The notes under the pieces are model-generated. The model searched no databases. It had not been told where the DNA came from and saw nothing but the letters and a program-made list of their open reading frames with translations. From Rhodobacter aestuarii (GTDB taxonomy: Bacteria > Pseudomonadota > Alphaproteobacteria > Rhodobacterales > Rhodobacteraceae): a DNA stretch of 64,000 bases. A program made the position numbers and the translations under genes. Positions within the stretch are counted from its first letter, which is position 1. Every line of letters begins with the position of its first letter. Positions 8,972 through 18,267 of this stretch are shown piece by piece. Location: contig NZ_FTOG01000007.1 of the NCBI RefSeq assembly GCF_900156655.1, forward strand, positions 62,001-126,000. The letters are read 5' to 3'.

Positions 8972-10168
8972 ATGACCGCTATACCCCAGCCGCGCGCCGC
9001 CAGCGCGACCGTCTTCCCGATTCTTTTCGCGATTTCCGCCTGCCACATGCTCAATGATGTGATGCAGTCGATGCTGTCGTCGATCTACCCGATCCTGAAG
9101 GCAGATTTTGCGCTGGATTACTGGCAGATCGGGCTTTTGACGCTGGCTTTTCAGGGCACGGCCTCGCTGTTGCAGCCCGCGATTGGCATTTTTACCGATG
9201 CCCGCCCGCAGCCGTGGTCTTTGCCTGTGGCGTCGGTCTCCACATTTGTTGGCGTGATGGGGCTCGCTTTCGCGCCCTCTTATGCGGCGCTGATTTTGGG
9301 GGCGATGTTCGTGGGCTTTGGCTCGGCGATCTTTCACCCCGAATCAAGCCGGGTGGCGCGCATTGCTTCCGGTGGGCGGTTCGGTTTGGCGCAATCTGTG
9401 TTTCAGGTGGGCGGTAACTTTGGCACGGCGATCGGGCCGCTTCTGGCCGCCTTCATCGTGTTGCCTTTCGGGCGGCCCTCGGTCGCGCTTTTTGGTGCGC
9501 TGGCGGTGATTGCGGGCATGATCCTCGTCCGCGTGAGCCGCTGGTATGCCGCGCATCTGAATGACCGCAAGCGCAAGCCCGTTGATAAAACCCTGCCCCT
9601 GCCGCGCAACCGCACGATTGCCGCGATCACCGTTCTGGTGATTCTGGTTTTCTCGAAAAACGTCTACATGGCCTCGCTTGGCTCTTATTACACCTTCTAT
9701 CTGATCGAGAGTTTTGGTGTGGACACGCGGACTGCACAGCTGATGCTGTTCCTCTTCTTGGGCGCTGTCGCGGCGGGCACGGTGCTGGGCGGGCCAGTGG
9801 CAGACCGTTGGGGGCCGATGACGGTGATCTGGATTTCGATCTTGGGCGTTCTGCCCTTCACGCTGGCGCTGCCGCATGTGGGGCTCGCGGGGTCGGCGAT
9901 CCTCAGCGTGCTGATCGGGCTTATTCTCGCCTCGGCCTTTTCCGCCATTGTTGTCTTTGCGCAGGAACTTTTGCCCGGCCGGGTGGGCATGGTGGCGGGC
10001 ATCTTCTTTGGGCTGAGCTTTGGCCTTGGCGGGATTGCCGCCGCGGCCTTGGGCCTGATGGCAGACCATTACGGCATTCGCACCGTGTATCTGATTTGCT
10101 CTGCCCTGCCTGCGCTGGGGATCTTGACGATCTTCTTGCCCAAACGCATCGAATTCCTTGCCCGCTGA
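8972..10168 (+). CDS. fsr: MFS exporter, fosmidomycin-resistance (Fsr) family
   Basis: Inner-membrane major-facilitator transporter of 398 residues with about twelve hydrophobic segments. The family signature is the loop GSAIFHPESSRVARIASGGR and the following FQVGGNFGTAIGPLLAA, which are characteristic of the Fsr group. Escherichia coli Fsr exports fosmidomycin; the natural substrate is unknown. The MFS loop between helices 2 and 3 is weakly conserved (GIFTDARPQPW). It follows metR on the same strand but with a 78-bp gap, so co-transcription is uncertain. Start at 8972 is the first ATG before the first helix. Confidence 0.87.
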   Translation: MTAIPQPRAASATVFPILFAISACHMLNDVMQSMLSSIYPILKADFALDYWQIGLLTLAFQGTASLLQPAIGIFTDARPQPWSLPVASVSTFVGVMGLAFAPSYAALILGAMFVGFGSAIFHPESSRVARIASGGRFGLAQSVFQVGGNFGTAIGPLLAAFIVLPFGRPSVALFGALAVIAGMILVRVSRWYAAHLNDRKRKPVDKTLPLPRNRTIAAITVLVILVFSKNVYMASLGSYYTFYLIESFGVDTRTAQLMLFLFLGAVAAGTVLGGPVADRWGPMTVIWISILGVLPFTLALPHVGLAGSAILSVLIGLILASAFSAIVVFAQELLPGRVGMVAGIFFGLSFGLGGIAAAALGLMADHYGIRTVYLICSALPALGILTIFLPKRIEFLAR

Positions 10169-10229
10169 CCCTCTTGGAATCTTTACCTCTGCCGTGTAAG
10201 GCAAGCGCTTGAACGCAAGGAGCCCCCCG

Positions 10230-11021
10230 ATGCAAGGCAGTGCCAACCTCAACCTGATGATCAAGGCCGCGCGCAAAGCGGGTCGCTCGCTGGTGAAAGA
10301 CTTCCGCGAGGTGGAAAACCTGCAAGTCTCGGCCAAAGGTCCGGGGGACTTCGTGTCGAAAGCCGACCGCGAAGCGGAGCGGATCATCAAAGAAGAACTG
10401 CGCGGTGCGCGCCCGTCTTATGGCTGGCTTGGCGAGGAAACCGGCGCGGAAGATGGCGAAGATCCGACCCGGCGTTGGATCGTTGATCCACTGGATGGCA
10501 CCACCAACTTTCTGCACGGCCTTCCGCATTGGGCGGTGTCGATCGCCTTGGAACATAAGGGCGAAGTGGTTGCGGGCGTGGTGTTCGATGCTGCGAAAGA
10601 TGAGCTTTACTACGCCGAAAAAGGCCTTGGTGCCTTTATGAACGAAAGCCGTCTGCGGGTTTCCGGGCGTCGCCACATGATTGAGGCGATTTTTGCCACC
10701 GGCGTGCCCTTTGGCGGCCGCTCCACCCTGCCGGCGACGTTGCAAGATCTTGCGCGTCTGATGCCGGTTTGTGCGGGTGTGCGCCGTTGGGGCGCTGCGG
10801 CGCTTGATCTCGCCTATGTCGCCTCGGGCCGGTATGACGGCTATTGGGAGCGTGGCATCAATGCGTGGGACATGGCCGCGGGGCTGATTCTGGTCAAAGA
10901 AGCGGGCGGATTCGTCGGCCCGGTGCGCGAAGGCCGCGATATCTTCGAATCCGGTGCCGTGATCGCGGGCAACGCCGAACTTTACGAGCCTCTGTGCAAG
11001 ATCTTGCGCGAAGCTGCCTGA
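10230..11021 (+). CDS. suhB: inositol monophosphatase family protein (SuhB-like)
   Basis: Mg2+-dependent phosphatase of 263 residues that hydrolyses inositol-1-phosphate and related sugar phosphates; SuhB homologues also act in ribosomal RNA transcription antitermination. The first metal-binding motif is GEETG near residue 68, the second WIVDPLDGTTNF near residues 83-94, and the third INAWDMAAG near residues 211-219, all intact. The start at 10230 follows a GCAAGGAG ribosome site; an in-frame upstream ATG adds seven residues with no support. Standing alone between an exporter and an unknown gene, it gives no context clue beyond the family. Confidence 0.92.
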   Translation: MQGSANLNLMIKAARKAGRSLVKDFREVENLQVSAKGPGDFVSKADREAERIIKEELRGARPSYGWLGEETGAEDGEDPTRRWIVDPLDGTTNFLHGLPHWAVSIALEHKGEVVAGVVFDAAKDELYYAEKGLGAFMNESRLRVSGRRHMIEAIFATGVPFGGRSTLPATLQDLARLMPVCAGVRRWGAAALDLAYVASGRYDGYWERGINAWDMAAGLILVKEAGGFVGPVREGRDIFESGAVIAGNAELYEPLCKILREAA

Positions 11022-11039
11022 ACAAGGCGCGGCCATAAC

Positions 11040-11075
11040 GTGAACGAGGGGCGAACAAAGCCGTTTCTCGTTCAC
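11040..11075 (+). repeat. 9-bp inverted repeat after suhB
   Basis: GTGAACGAG (11040-11048) and CTCGTTCAC (11067-11075) form a perfect 9-bp inverted repeat with an 18-base loop, 18 bases after suhB. It has no T-run, so it may be a weak terminator, a 3' stabilising stem, or part of the promoter of the next gene. Confidence 0.45.
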
Positions 11076-11129
11076 CACTTGTTAGCCACATTATGACAGG
11101 CTGCCTGCATCACCAGAAGGGGATGCACC

Positions 11130-11771
11130 ATGCTATTCAATGCTGCTTGGACGCTCGCGGGAACCGCTTTTTCGTCATTAACCACCAAAGAGCCGCTGTT
11201 CGCGCTGGAATCTGCGCTGGAAGAGATTGGCCGCGCCGCGCGTGACATTGCCTTCGTGGAAACCGCAGATGTGATCGCGCTGGGGCGCATCAAGGCGCTG
11301 CGCGACATGATCACCGCGTGTCAGGATGAAGCCGAGATTGAAACCGATCAGACGGTGGCGATGGAACTTGCGGCGGCCGTTGATGGGCTGACCGAGGATT
11401 TGGCCTCTCATGAGGAAACCTTGCCGCTGGAACGCGCCTTTCGGGCCGATCAGCGCGATCAGGCGCTTGCCCGGATCGAGGCGGCGCAAGGCAAGCTGCG
11501 CGATTTCATTGAAACCAAAGGGCAAGAGGCACAGGTTTTTGACCCGGCCTTGACCCGCGAAGAGGTGGTGGAACTGGCGCAAGCCGCGCTTGCACGCAGC
11601 CCCGAACAGATTGTCGCCGCCGCAAGGCTTGAGGCAGAGGCGCGCTTCGCGGGCGCCCCGATTCCGATGCCAGAGCGCGCAACCTTTCATTTTACCCAGC
11701 CCGAAGGGTGGACAGCTTGGCTGGCCACCCGCATCGCCGAACGTGTCGGGCGCGATATGCCCGCCGATTAA
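11130..11771 (+). CDS. conserved hypothetical protein, unrecognised
   Basis: I do not recognise this 213-residue protein. It is predicted to be mostly alpha-helical, acidic and soluble after an N-terminal stretch (residues 1-18, LFNAAWTLAGTAFSSL) that could be a weak anchor. The middle (about residues 60-150) is rich in Ala, Glu, Leu and Gln and could form helical hairpins. No catalytic motif is visible. The ATG at 11130 follows AGAAGGGG, a good ribosome site, and codon usage matches its neighbours, so it is a real gene. Its stop overlaps the stop of the convergent GST gene by four bases. Confidence 0.75.
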   Translation: MLFNAAWTLAGTAFSSLTTKEPLFALESALEEIGRAARDIAFVETADVIALGRIKALRDMITACQDEAEIETDQTVAMELAAAVDGLTEDLASHEETLPLERAFRADQRDQALARIEAAQGKLRDFIETKGQEAQVFDPALTREEVVELAQAALARSPEQIVAAARLEAEARFAGAPIPMPERATFHFTQPEGWTAWLATRIAERVGRDMPAD

Positions 11772-12463
11772 TCCCGCTTCGGGCTGACAAGGCCGCGCTG
11801 TACGGCGGGACGGGCCAAAAACCGCTCCAGATAGGCCGGGATGTTTGCCAAGGCGTCCCAGCCAACCAGATCGGTGGCTTTGTATCCGTCGCGCAGCGCG
11901 CGCAACCACGGCGCAATCGCCATATCGGCAATCGTATAGTCGCCGCAAATCCACTCTTTCCCAGCCAACGCGCCATCCAGCACCTTGAGCAGGCGCTCGG
12001 CCTCGGCGCGGTAGCGTTCTTTCGGGCGCGGGTCTTCGATTTCTTTGCCTGCATAAGCGTGGAAGAAGCCAAGCTGGCCGAGCATCGGCCCAAGGCCGCC
12101 CATCTGCCACATCAGCCATTGCAGCACCTCATAGCGCTGCGCTTGCGGCAGGAATTTCCCCGTTTTCTCGGCCAGATAGATTAAGATCGCGCCGCTTTCA
12201 AAAAGCGGCATCGGCGCGCCATTTGGCCCATCGGGGTCAATGATCGCGGGGATCTTGTTATTGGGGTTGAGAGACAGAAATTCCGGCGTCATCTGGTCAT
12301 TGGTGTCGAATTTCACCAGATGCGGCTCATAGGCCAGCCCGCATTCTTCCAGCATGATCGAGACTTTCACCCCATTGGGCGTGGTCAGCGAATAAAGCTG
12401 GATCACGTCCGGGTTGGTGGCGGGCCAGCGCTGCGTGATCGGGAATTGCGTCAGATCGGTCAT
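11768..12463 (-). CDS. glutathione S-transferase, YfcG/YghU-like
   Basis: A 231-residue GST. The thioredoxin-like N-terminal domain opens with LYSLTTPNGVKVSIMLEE, where the TPNG turn supplies the glutathione-activating residues of nu-class enzymes; NPNNKIPAI carries the cis-proline, and FESGAILIYLAEKTGKFLP binds the glutamyl moiety. The helical C-terminal domain includes GDYTIADMAIAPWLRALR. Nu-class members such as YfcG and YghU have disulfide reductase activity with glutathione. It lies downstream of alanine dehydrogenase on the same strand, but a hairpin separates them. Confidence 0.9.
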   Translation of the reverse strand: MTDLTQFPITQRWPATNPDVIQLYSLTTPNGVKVSIMLEECGLAYEPHLVKFDTNDQMTPEFLSLNPNNKIPAIIDPDGPNGAPMPLFESGAILIYLAEKTGKFLPQAQRYEVLQWLMWQMGGLGPMLGQLGFFHAYAGKEIEDPRPKERYRAEAERLLKVLDGALAGKEWICGDYTIADMAIAPWLRALRDGYKATDLVGWDALANIPAYLERFLARPAVQRGLVSPKRD

Positions 12464-12520
12464 AATGCCTCCATTTTGCGCGAGCCTGCCCGAATTCGCC
12501 CATCGAATAAAGCGAACCAG

Positions 12521-12546
12521 CGCACAGCCCCTGTTCGGGGCTGCGC
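12521..12546 (-). repeat. hairpin between alanine dehydrogenase and GST genes
   Basis: CGCaCAGCCCC / GGGGCTGcGCG forms a stem of ten pairs with one mismatch and a TGTTC loop, 11 bases after the alanine dehydrogenase stop. There is no T-run, so it may only slow or stabilise the transcript rather than terminate it. Confidence 0.45.
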
Positions 12547-12556
12547 GCCCATCGGG

Positions 12557-13675
12557 TCAAAGCGTGAGCGCCTCTGAAGGGGGCAGATAGGGCAGGCCCT
12601 GCTCCTCGGCAACCGGGGCGCAGGTGATTTGGCCTGCGTGGACATTGAGCCCCGCCATAAGATGCGGGTCATCCGCGCAAGCCTGCCGCCAGCCCTTATT
12701 GGCCAGCGCCAGCAAGAACGGGAGTGTTGCATTGCCAAGCGCTTGCGTGGCGGTGCGAGCTACTGCGCCGGGCATATTGGCGACGCAATAATGCACGATC
12801 CCATCGACTTCAAAGATCGGGTCGTGGTGCGTGGTGGGGTGTGATGTTTCAAAACACCCGCCTTGGTCAATCGCCACATCTACCAGCACGGCGCCGGGCT
12901 GCATGGTGGACAGCATCGCGCGCGTCACCAACTTGGGCGCGGCAGCCCCCGGCACCAAAACGGCCCCAATCACCAGATCGGCTTCCGCCACCAATTCGGC
13001 GGTCAGCGCGGCAGAGGCATAGCCGGTGCGGAAATCGCGCCCATAAACCTCATCCAAGTGCCGTAACCGGGGAAGAGAACGGTCCAGAACGGTGACCTCT
13101 GCCCCCATACCGGCCGCGACGCGGGCCGCTTGCGTGCCGACCACGCCGCCACCAATCACCAGCACTTTGGCAGGCAAAACACCCGGCACGCCGCCCATGA
13201 GCACGCCGCGTCCGCCATTGGCTTTTTGCAGCGCCCAAGCCCCCACTTGCGGCGCGAGCTTCCCCGCAACCTCGGACATCGGCGCCAAAAGCGGCAAGCC
13301 GCCCATCCGGTCGGTCACGGTTTCATAGGCAATGCACGTGGCGCCAGAGGCGACCAGATCAGCCGTCTGCGCTGGGTCGGGGGCGAGATGCAGATAGGTG
13401 AACAGAACTTGGCCCGGTGACAGAAGCGCCCTTTCTTGGGGCTGCGGTTCCTTCACCTTCACCACCATCTCTGCCCCGCCCCAAACGCTCGCGGCATCGG
13501 CGGCAATCACCGCCCCGGCGGCGGTGTAATCCGCATCGCTATAGCCTGCCCCAAGCCCCGCGTCGGTTTCCACCAACACCGTGTGCCCATGCGCCACCGC
13601 CTCATGCACGGCATGGGGCGTCATGCCGACGCGAAATTCCTGCGGTTTGATTTCCTTCACGCAACCGATTTTCAT
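12557..13675 (-). CDS. ald: alanine dehydrogenase
   Basis: NAD-dependent enzyme of 372 residues that interconverts L-alanine and pyruvate plus ammonia. The N-terminal [20 protein letters not shown] carries the substrate-contacting arginine; [20 protein letters not shown] near residues 170-190 is the NAD-binding loop; and [19 protein letters not shown] is the conserved segment near the active site. Length and motifs are standard. The start at 13675 has a GGGAGGAG ribosome site. A divergent Lrp/AsnC gene across 140 bp is the typical AldR-type activator arrangement, so induction by alanine is likely. Confidence 0.96.
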   Translation of the reverse strand: MKIGCVKEIKPQEFRVGMTPHAVHEAVAHGHTVLVETDAGLGAGYSDADYTAAGAVIAADAASVWGGAEMVVKVKEPQPQERALLSPGQVLFTYLHLAPDPAQTADLVASGATCIAYETVTDRMGGLPLLAPMSEVAGKLAPQVGAWALQKANGGRGVLMGGVPGVLPAKVLVIGGGVVGTQAARVAAGMGAEVTVLDRSLPRLRHLDEVYGRDFRTGYASAALTAELVAEADLVIGAVLVPGAAAPKLVTRAMLSTMQPGAVLVDVAIDQGGCFETSHPTTHHDPIFEVDGIVHYCVANMPGAVARTATQALGNATLPFLLALANKGWRQACADDPHLMAGLNVHAGQITCAPVAEEQGLPYLPPSEALTL

Positions 13676-13815
13676 GGCCTCTCCTCCCGTATCAGCTTTG
13701 TTTTAGTGTGCGCTTGGTTGCGGGAAAGGTTTGGTCAAATTTGCTTGCGAAACGGGCCTGATCGCGCGCATATCTGCGGGAAACCTGCCTAACCTTCGTG
13801 GAAAGTTGCGCCCTT

Positions 13816-14274
13816 ATGAGCCTCGACGCTACAGATCGCCGGATTTTGACCGTATTGCAAAAGCAGGGTCGCATTTCCAACGCCGAGTTGAGCGAGCGGG
13901 TGAACCTGTCGGCTTCGGCCTGCCACCGACGGGTGCAGCGACTTGAGGAAGATGGCTATATCAAAGATTATGTCGCGCTCTTGGATAGTCGTCGTTTGGG
14001 GTGCCCGACCACGGTTTTTGTTGAGATCACGCTCTCTGGGCAGGCCGATGAGGTGCTGGAAGCCTTTGAGCGTGAGGTGAAGAAAATCCCCGATGTGCTC
14101 GAATGCCATCTGATGGCGGGGTCTGCGGATTACCTTCTGAAGGTCGTAGCCGAAGATACCGAAGATTTTGCCCGCATCCACCGCTCCAAACTGGCGCGCT
14201 TACCGGGGGTGCAGGGGATGCAAAGTTCGTTCGCTTTGCGCACCGTGTTCAAGACAACGGCTTTGCCGATTTAA
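13816..14274 (+). CDS. Lrp/AsnC family regulator, AldR-like
   Basis: A 152-residue feast/famine regulator. Its helix-turn-helix is MSLDATDRRILTVLQKQGRI through LSASACHRRVQRLEEDG; the effector domain contains LECHLMAGSADYLLKVVAED, the usual ligand-sensing turn. Being divergent from ald, it is probably the alanine-responsive regulator of that gene, as AldR is in other bacteria; this is positional inference. The start at 13816 gives the standard N-terminus; an upstream ATG at 13798 would add six residues without homology. Its stop is two bases from the convergent trkH stop. Confidence 0.92.
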   Translation: MSLDATDRRILTVLQKQGRISNAELSERVNLSASACHRRVQRLEEDGYIKDYVALLDSRRLGCPTTVFVEITLSGQADEVLEAFEREVKKIPDVLECHLMAGSADYLLKVVAEDTEDFARIHRSKLARLPGVQGMQSSFALRTVFKTTALPI

Positions 14275-14276
14275 GC

Positions 14277-15725
14277 TTAGTCGCGCCAGAAGCGCGGCAA
14301 CACCAGCACCAAGATCGCCAAAAGCCCCAGCCGCCCAAGCAGCATCGACAGGCTCATCAGCCAGGTCGCAAGGTCATTGTAATCGGCCATCGTTCCGGTG
14401 GCGGCGACGGTGGGGCCAATGCCAAAGCCGATATTCCCAATCGCCCCCCAGCTGGCAAACAGCGCGGAGGAAAAGTCTACCCCCGTCATCGAAATCAGCA
14501 CCGCAACGATGCCTTGGGTCAGAATGTATCCGGTGACGTGCAGGATCAGCGGGCCCATCGTGGCCTCGTCCAGCGGTTTGCCATCATAGCGCGGAAGCAC
14601 CACGCGGTTGGGCGAGTGCAATTGCCGGATTGCGGTTTTGATCGCTTCCAGAACCACCTGCACCCGGAACACCGACAGCGAACCAGAGGTGGAGCCGGTA
14701 CAGCCGCCCGACATGCCCACCAAGAACACCAGCACCAGCACAAAGGCGCCCCAAGCCTCGACCGAGGCGACGCCAAAACCTGTGCCGGTCAGGATCGAAA
14801 CAAAGTTGAACGCCGTTTCGCGGAAGATCTGCTCGAAGGGAAGGTCTTCGTGGGCGTAGCGCCAAAGAACAGCCAGCAGCGTGTAGTAAAGAGACCATCG
14901 CAAGAAGGCGCGTACCTGTGAGTCGCGCCAAATCGGGGAAAGCTGCCCTTGAACGATCTGCACGAAGCGGATCAGCGGCAACCCGGCAAGCAACATGAAG
15001 ATGATCGAGGCGTAATGCGTCGCTATTGGATAATGCGCAAAGCTTTGGTCTGAGGTTGCAAAGCCGCCAGTCGACATTGTCGTCATCGCATTGGCAATCG
15101 CGTCGAAGGTCTGCATGCCGCAGGCGACATAGGCCAGCGCACAGGCGATTGTCAGCACAGAATAAACCTGCAACAGCGCCAAGGCGATATCGGTGGCGCG
15201 AGGCAGCACCTTGCCGAAAGTGTCGAACCCCTCCGTCTGAAAAAAGCGCATCCCGCCGATCCGCATCACCGGCAAAAAGATCATCGCGACAAAGGCGATG
15301 CCAAGCCCACCGGCCCATTGCAGCATTGCCCGCCACAACAACACCGAGCGCGGCATCTCATCCAGATATTGGAACACGGTGTAACCGGTCGTGGTGAGCC
15401 CTGATGCAGCCTCGAAATAGGCATCTGTCAGGCTGACATCCGGCGCGCCATGGACGAAGGGGAGGGCGGCAAAAGCCGGGGCCAGCAGCCAGATCGCGGC
15501 GGTCAGCATATAGGCTTGGCGCAGCGATAGCGGCTGTGGAGTATCGGTCCGGCTGGCGATGGACAAAAGCGCGCCAAAGAGCAGCGTCTCGACCGAGGAT
15601 TGCAGCATCGCCATCCAGTTCGGGTCGGCGAGCAGGTAGTCATAACCGGCGGGCAGCAGCATCGCTGCGCCCAGAGCCAGCAGAATGTGGCCGAAAATAT
15701 AGAAGACGGGTCCGAAATCGGTCAT
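14277..15725 (-). CDS. trkH: TrkH-type potassium uptake protein
   Basis: Inner-membrane potassium channel-like subunit of 482 residues with many hydrophobic helices. The repeated selectivity-filter loops are visible: ASGLTTTGYTVF, MTTMSTGGFATSD, LTGTGFGVASVEAWG and GAIGNIGFGIGPT, each with the glycine needed in TrkH/KtrB proteins. TrkH works with the cytoplasmic NAD-binding TrkA, which is not in this window. The start at 15725 is chosen because the N-terminus MTDFGPVFYIFG enters the first helix directly; an in-frame upstream ATG would add a basic tail of 14 residues. Confidence 0.94.
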   Translation of the reverse strand: MTDFGPVFYIFGHILLALGAAMLLPAGYDYLLADPNWMAMLQSSVETLLFGALLSIASRTDTPQPLSLRQAYMLTAAIWLLAPAFAALPFVHGAPDVSLTDAYFEAASGLTTTGYTVFQYLDEMPRSVLLWRAMLQWAGGLGIAFVAMIFLPVMRIGGMRFFQTEGFDTFGKVLPRATDIALALLQVYSVLTIACALAYVACGMQTFDAIANAMTTMSTGGFATSDQSFAHYPIATHYASIIFMLLAGLPLIRFVQIVQGQLSPIWRDSQVRAFLRWSLYYTLLAVLWRYAHEDLPFEQIFRETAFNFVSILTGTGFGVASVEAWGAFVLVLVFLVGMSGGCTGSTSGSLSVFRVQVVLEAIKTAIRQLHSPNRVVLPRYDGKPLDEATMGPLILHVTGYILTQGIVAVLISMTGVDFSSALFASWGAIGNIGFGIGPTVAATGTMADYNDLATWLMSLSMLLGRLGLLAILVLVLPRFWRD

Positions 15726-15847
15726 CGGCACGAGCGATGCGCGGGCACGCGCGGGGACGCAACTCACGAAATCGTGAGCGAAGCCTTCTGCGCGCGCGAA
15801 AACCTCGCGTTAAGCCCTTGGCGCTAGGGTCGCGCGAGGAGATATCG

Positions 15848-16153
15848 ATGCGACTCGAGCTTTTGGTCATAGCCTTCTCGGTTGTTGTGGGTCCGGTCGC
15901 GGCCCTTCTCGGCGCCGGGGCAACCGGCGCCGGACCATGGGTCATCGTTGTGCCCCCTTGGAAAGATGCGGAACTTTTGGCTGAGCGCGCGCAAGCGCGG
16001 CTGATCGGCCCCGTAGCTGCGCCAATGGGGCATTTGGTGGCGCCGCTCAATGGCCAAACCGCCGCGACGGGCGCGGTGACACGGCTTGCTGCCGCGGGGG
16101 CTTGGGCCGTTGTCGATGCGGAAACGATCTTGGAATTGTGTGGAGTGGAATAA
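15848..16153 (+). CDS. small exported or membrane-anchored protein paired with chemoreceptor
   Basis: A 101-residue protein with a strong GAGGAGATATCG ribosome site before the ATG at 15848. Residues 1-28 are a hydrophobic signal sequence or single helix ([20 protein letters not shown]). The rest is a small alpha/beta domain with [10 protein letters not shown] and [16 protein letters not shown]. Its stop is one base before the ATG of the methyl-accepting protein, so the two are almost certainly co-translated. I do not recognise the family. It could be a small envelope partner or ligand-binding module for the chemoreceptor, whose own membrane domain has no large periplasmic part; that is inference. 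Confidence 0.72.
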   Translation: MRLELLVIAFSVVVGPVAALLGAGATGAGPWVIVVPPWKDAELLAERAQARLIGPVAAPMGHLVAPLNGQTAATGAVTRLAAAGAWAVVDAETILELCGVE

Positions 16154-16154
16154 C

Positions 16155-17858
16155 ATGACGACGGCCAGCACAGATGCGGGGGCCACCGCACAACGATTGA
16201 AATTTTATCTTGTGGCCATTGTGGCCTGCGCCGTGTTGGTGACGGGCGTGGCCATTTGGGTCGGAACGGCGACCATTCCTGCCACCGCCATTGCGTGGGT
16301 TTTTGTGGGGGTGACGGTGCTCGGCTATCTGCGGGGCGACACCACCAGTGGGCGCACCTTGGTGGCGCAGGGCCTTGTGGGTCAGGCCATTGCCTTTACA
16401 GCGGCGCTTGCGGGCCACCCGTGGCAGATTGACAGCCATATGGTCTATTTCGCGGTGATGGCCGCCTTGGTCGCGATGGTCGACATTCGACCGCTGATTT
16501 TCGCGGCAGCCACGATCGCGCTGCATCACCTGTCGCTTTCGGTGTTTGTGCCGCGGTTGGTCTATCCGAGCGTTGAGCTTTTGGTGAATATCGAGCGGAC
16601 GGCCTTTCATGGTGTGGTTGTTGTGGTGGAAACCGCTGTGCTTGTGGTGACGGTGCTGCATCGCAAGAAGATGGAAGCTTCGATCTCGGCGCAATTGGTC
16701 GATCTGCAAGCGCTTTCGGCGCAGGCTGAGGCTGCGCAACGGACCGCAGAAGAATCCGCGCAAAATGCTGAATTGCGCCAGCATGAGGCAGAAGAAGCGC
16801 TGGCCGAGGCCGAGGAAATGCGCCGCCAATCCGAAGAAACCGCGCGCAACGCGGCCGAAGCGAATACCCGTGCTTTGGAAGCCTCTGAGCGGTTGGCATC
16901 GGAGCGCAGTGAACATGCGCAGCATTCCGAAGAGGTCGTGGCGCAATTGCAAAACGCGCTTCGGATGCTTTCGCAAGGCGATCTTTCGGTGCGGCTCGCG
17001 CGGCTGGATGCCAACGAATACGGCACGCTGAGCGAAGACTTCAATCTTGCGGTTGAGCAACTCGCCGCCGCGATCGGTGTGGCTTTGGGCTGCGCTGAAG
17101 AGATCACCGCCCAAATCGGCGAGATCAATGGTGCGTCTGAGGAACTGTCTGAGCGCACCGAGAAACAGGCCCATGCGCTGGCCAATACCGCTGCGGCGAT
17201 GAACGAGCTTTCAAGCTCTGTGGGCTCTGCCGCCCAAATGGCGGGCTCTGCCGCCGATGCCGCGCAAAGTGCCGAGAAATTGGCGCGCGGCAGCACCGAG
17301 CTTGGCAGCGCCTCGATCCATGCGATGGGCGAGATCGAGCAAAGCTCGCATCAAATCGCCTCGATCACCTCGGTCATCGACGACATCGCCTTCCAAACCA
17401 ACCTTCTGGCGCTCAACGCCGGGGTGGAAGCCGCGCGTGCAGGCGAGGCGGGGCGTGGCTTTGCCGTTGTGGCCTCGGAGGTGCGCGACTTGGCGCAACG
17501 CTCCTCGGCTTCGGCGCGTGAAATCTCGACCCTGATCCAATCGTCGGAGCGGCAGGTGAAAACTGGGGTGGAACTGGTGAACCAGATGGTTTCCACGCTC
17601 GATGAAATCACCAAAGCGGTGGAAAACATCTCTTCCCGCGTAGGCGAAATTGCCCGCTCCGCCGAGGAACAATCGCGCGCGCTGACAGACATCAACGGCT
17701 CGGTCGAGCAGCTCGATTCGGTAACGCAGCAAAACGTGGCGATGTTTGAAGAAACCACCGCCGCGAGCCGCGTGCTGAATGGGATGGCCGCACAATTGCG
17801 TGATGCCACCGCCCATTTCCGGCTTGAGGCGCAAGCGGCGCAGCATCGCGCCGCCTGA
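16155..17858 (+). CDS. methyl-accepting chemotaxis protein with multi-helix membrane domain
   Basis: Chemoreceptor of 567 residues. The N-terminal 165 residues contain about six membrane segments with only short loops, not the usual two helices around a periplasmic sensor. A long Ala/Glu coiled coil (about 175-255) and a HAMP-like element (around [24 protein letters not shown], trimmed) lead to the signalling domain. The hairpin tip that binds CheA/CheW is intact ([19 protein letters not shown], about residues 410-428). There is no CheR-tethering pentapeptide at the C-terminus. The start is one base after the stop of a small exported protein. Signal and ligand are unknown; a membrane-embedded stimulus such as redox state is possible. 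Confidence 0.88.
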   Translation: MTTASTDAGATAQRLKFYLVAIVACAVLVTGVAIWVGTATIPATAIAWVFVGVTVLGYLRGDTTSGRTLVAQGLVGQAIAFTAALAGHPWQIDSHMVYFAVMAALVAMVDIRPLIFAAATIALHHLSLSVFVPRLVYPSVELLVNIERTAFHGVVVVVETAVLVVTVLHRKKMEASISAQLVDLQALSAQAEAAQRTAEESAQNAELRQHEAEEALAEAEEMRRQSEETARNAAEANTRALEASERLASERSEHAQHSEEVVAQLQNALRMLSQGDLSVRLARLDANEYGTLSEDFNLAVEQLAAAIGVALGCAEEITAQIGEINGASEELSERTEKQAHALANTAAAMNELSSSVGSAAQMAGSAADAAQSAEKLARGSTELGSASIHAMGEIEQSSHQIASITSVIDDIAFQTNLLALNAGVEAARAGEAGRGFAVVASEVRDLAQRSSASAREISTLIQSSERQVKTGVELVNQMVSTLDEITKAVENISSRVGEIARSAEEQSRALTDINGSVEQLDSVTQQNVAMFEETTAASRVLNGMAAQLRDATAHFRLEAQAAQHRAA

Positions 17859-17883
17859 TCCGCGCCACAGTTTTGAAAAAGCA

Positions 17884-17913
17884 AAACCCCCGACGGCGAT
17901 GCCTCGGGGGTTT
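17884..17913. terminator. bidirectional terminator between chemoreceptor and rpsU
   Basis: A perfect 10-bp stem, AAACCCCCGA / TCGGGGGTTT, with a 10-base loop lies between the convergent chemoreceptor and rpsU genes. The minus-strand copy is followed by GGTTTTGC and the plus-strand copy by TTTA, so it can serve both. Confidence 0.75.
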
Positions 17914-17955
17914 ACTCTGCGGGCGAACCCGCCAGCGTATTCAAACGCCTGTGTC

Positions 17956-18162
17956 TTAGAGCGCGCCTTCGCGCTGGGCCTTCTTACGTGCCAGTTTACG
18001 GGCACGGCGGATGGCTTCGGCTTTCTCGCGCGCTTTCTTCACGGACGGTTTCTCGAAATGCTGCTTAAGCTTCATTTCACGGAAAACCCCCTCGCGCTGA
18101 AGTTTTTTCTTCAGGGCACGAAGCGCTTGTTCGACGTTGTTGTCGCGAACGCTGACCTGCAT
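17956..18162 (-). CDS. rpsU: 30S ribosomal protein S21
   Basis: Basic protein of the small ribosomal subunit, 68 residues, full length. The start [20 protein letters not shown] is the classic S21 N-terminus and the C-terminal half is Lys/Arg-rich ([15 protein letters not shown]). S21 sits near the anti-Shine-Dalgarno end of 16S RNA and helps initiation. It is divergent from coq9, an arrangement I know from other Rhodobacterales. A good sigma-70-like promoter lies 53 bases or more upstream and a GGAAGGTGG ribosome site precedes the ATG. Confidence 0.97.
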   Translation of the reverse strand: MQVSVRDNNVEQALRALKKKLQREGVFREMKLKQHFEKPSVKKAREKAEAIRRARKLARKKAQREGAL

Positions 18163-18214
18163 GTGGTGTCACCACCTTCCTAAGTTTGAGTTGCATCGCT
18201 TTGCAGGAAGCGGC

Positions 18215-18243
18215 CATATAGCAAAGGGAAAGGCATTTGTCTA
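18215..18243 (-). promoter_or_regulatory. sigma-70-like promoter of rpsU
   Basis: On the minus strand, TAGACA (18243-18238) and TATATG (18220-18215) are separated by exactly 17 bases, which gives a near-consensus -35/-10 pair about 53 bases before the rpsU start codon. Confidence 0.55.
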
Positions 18244-18267
18244 CTCTTGCCGCACTAGGGAAAAGCG

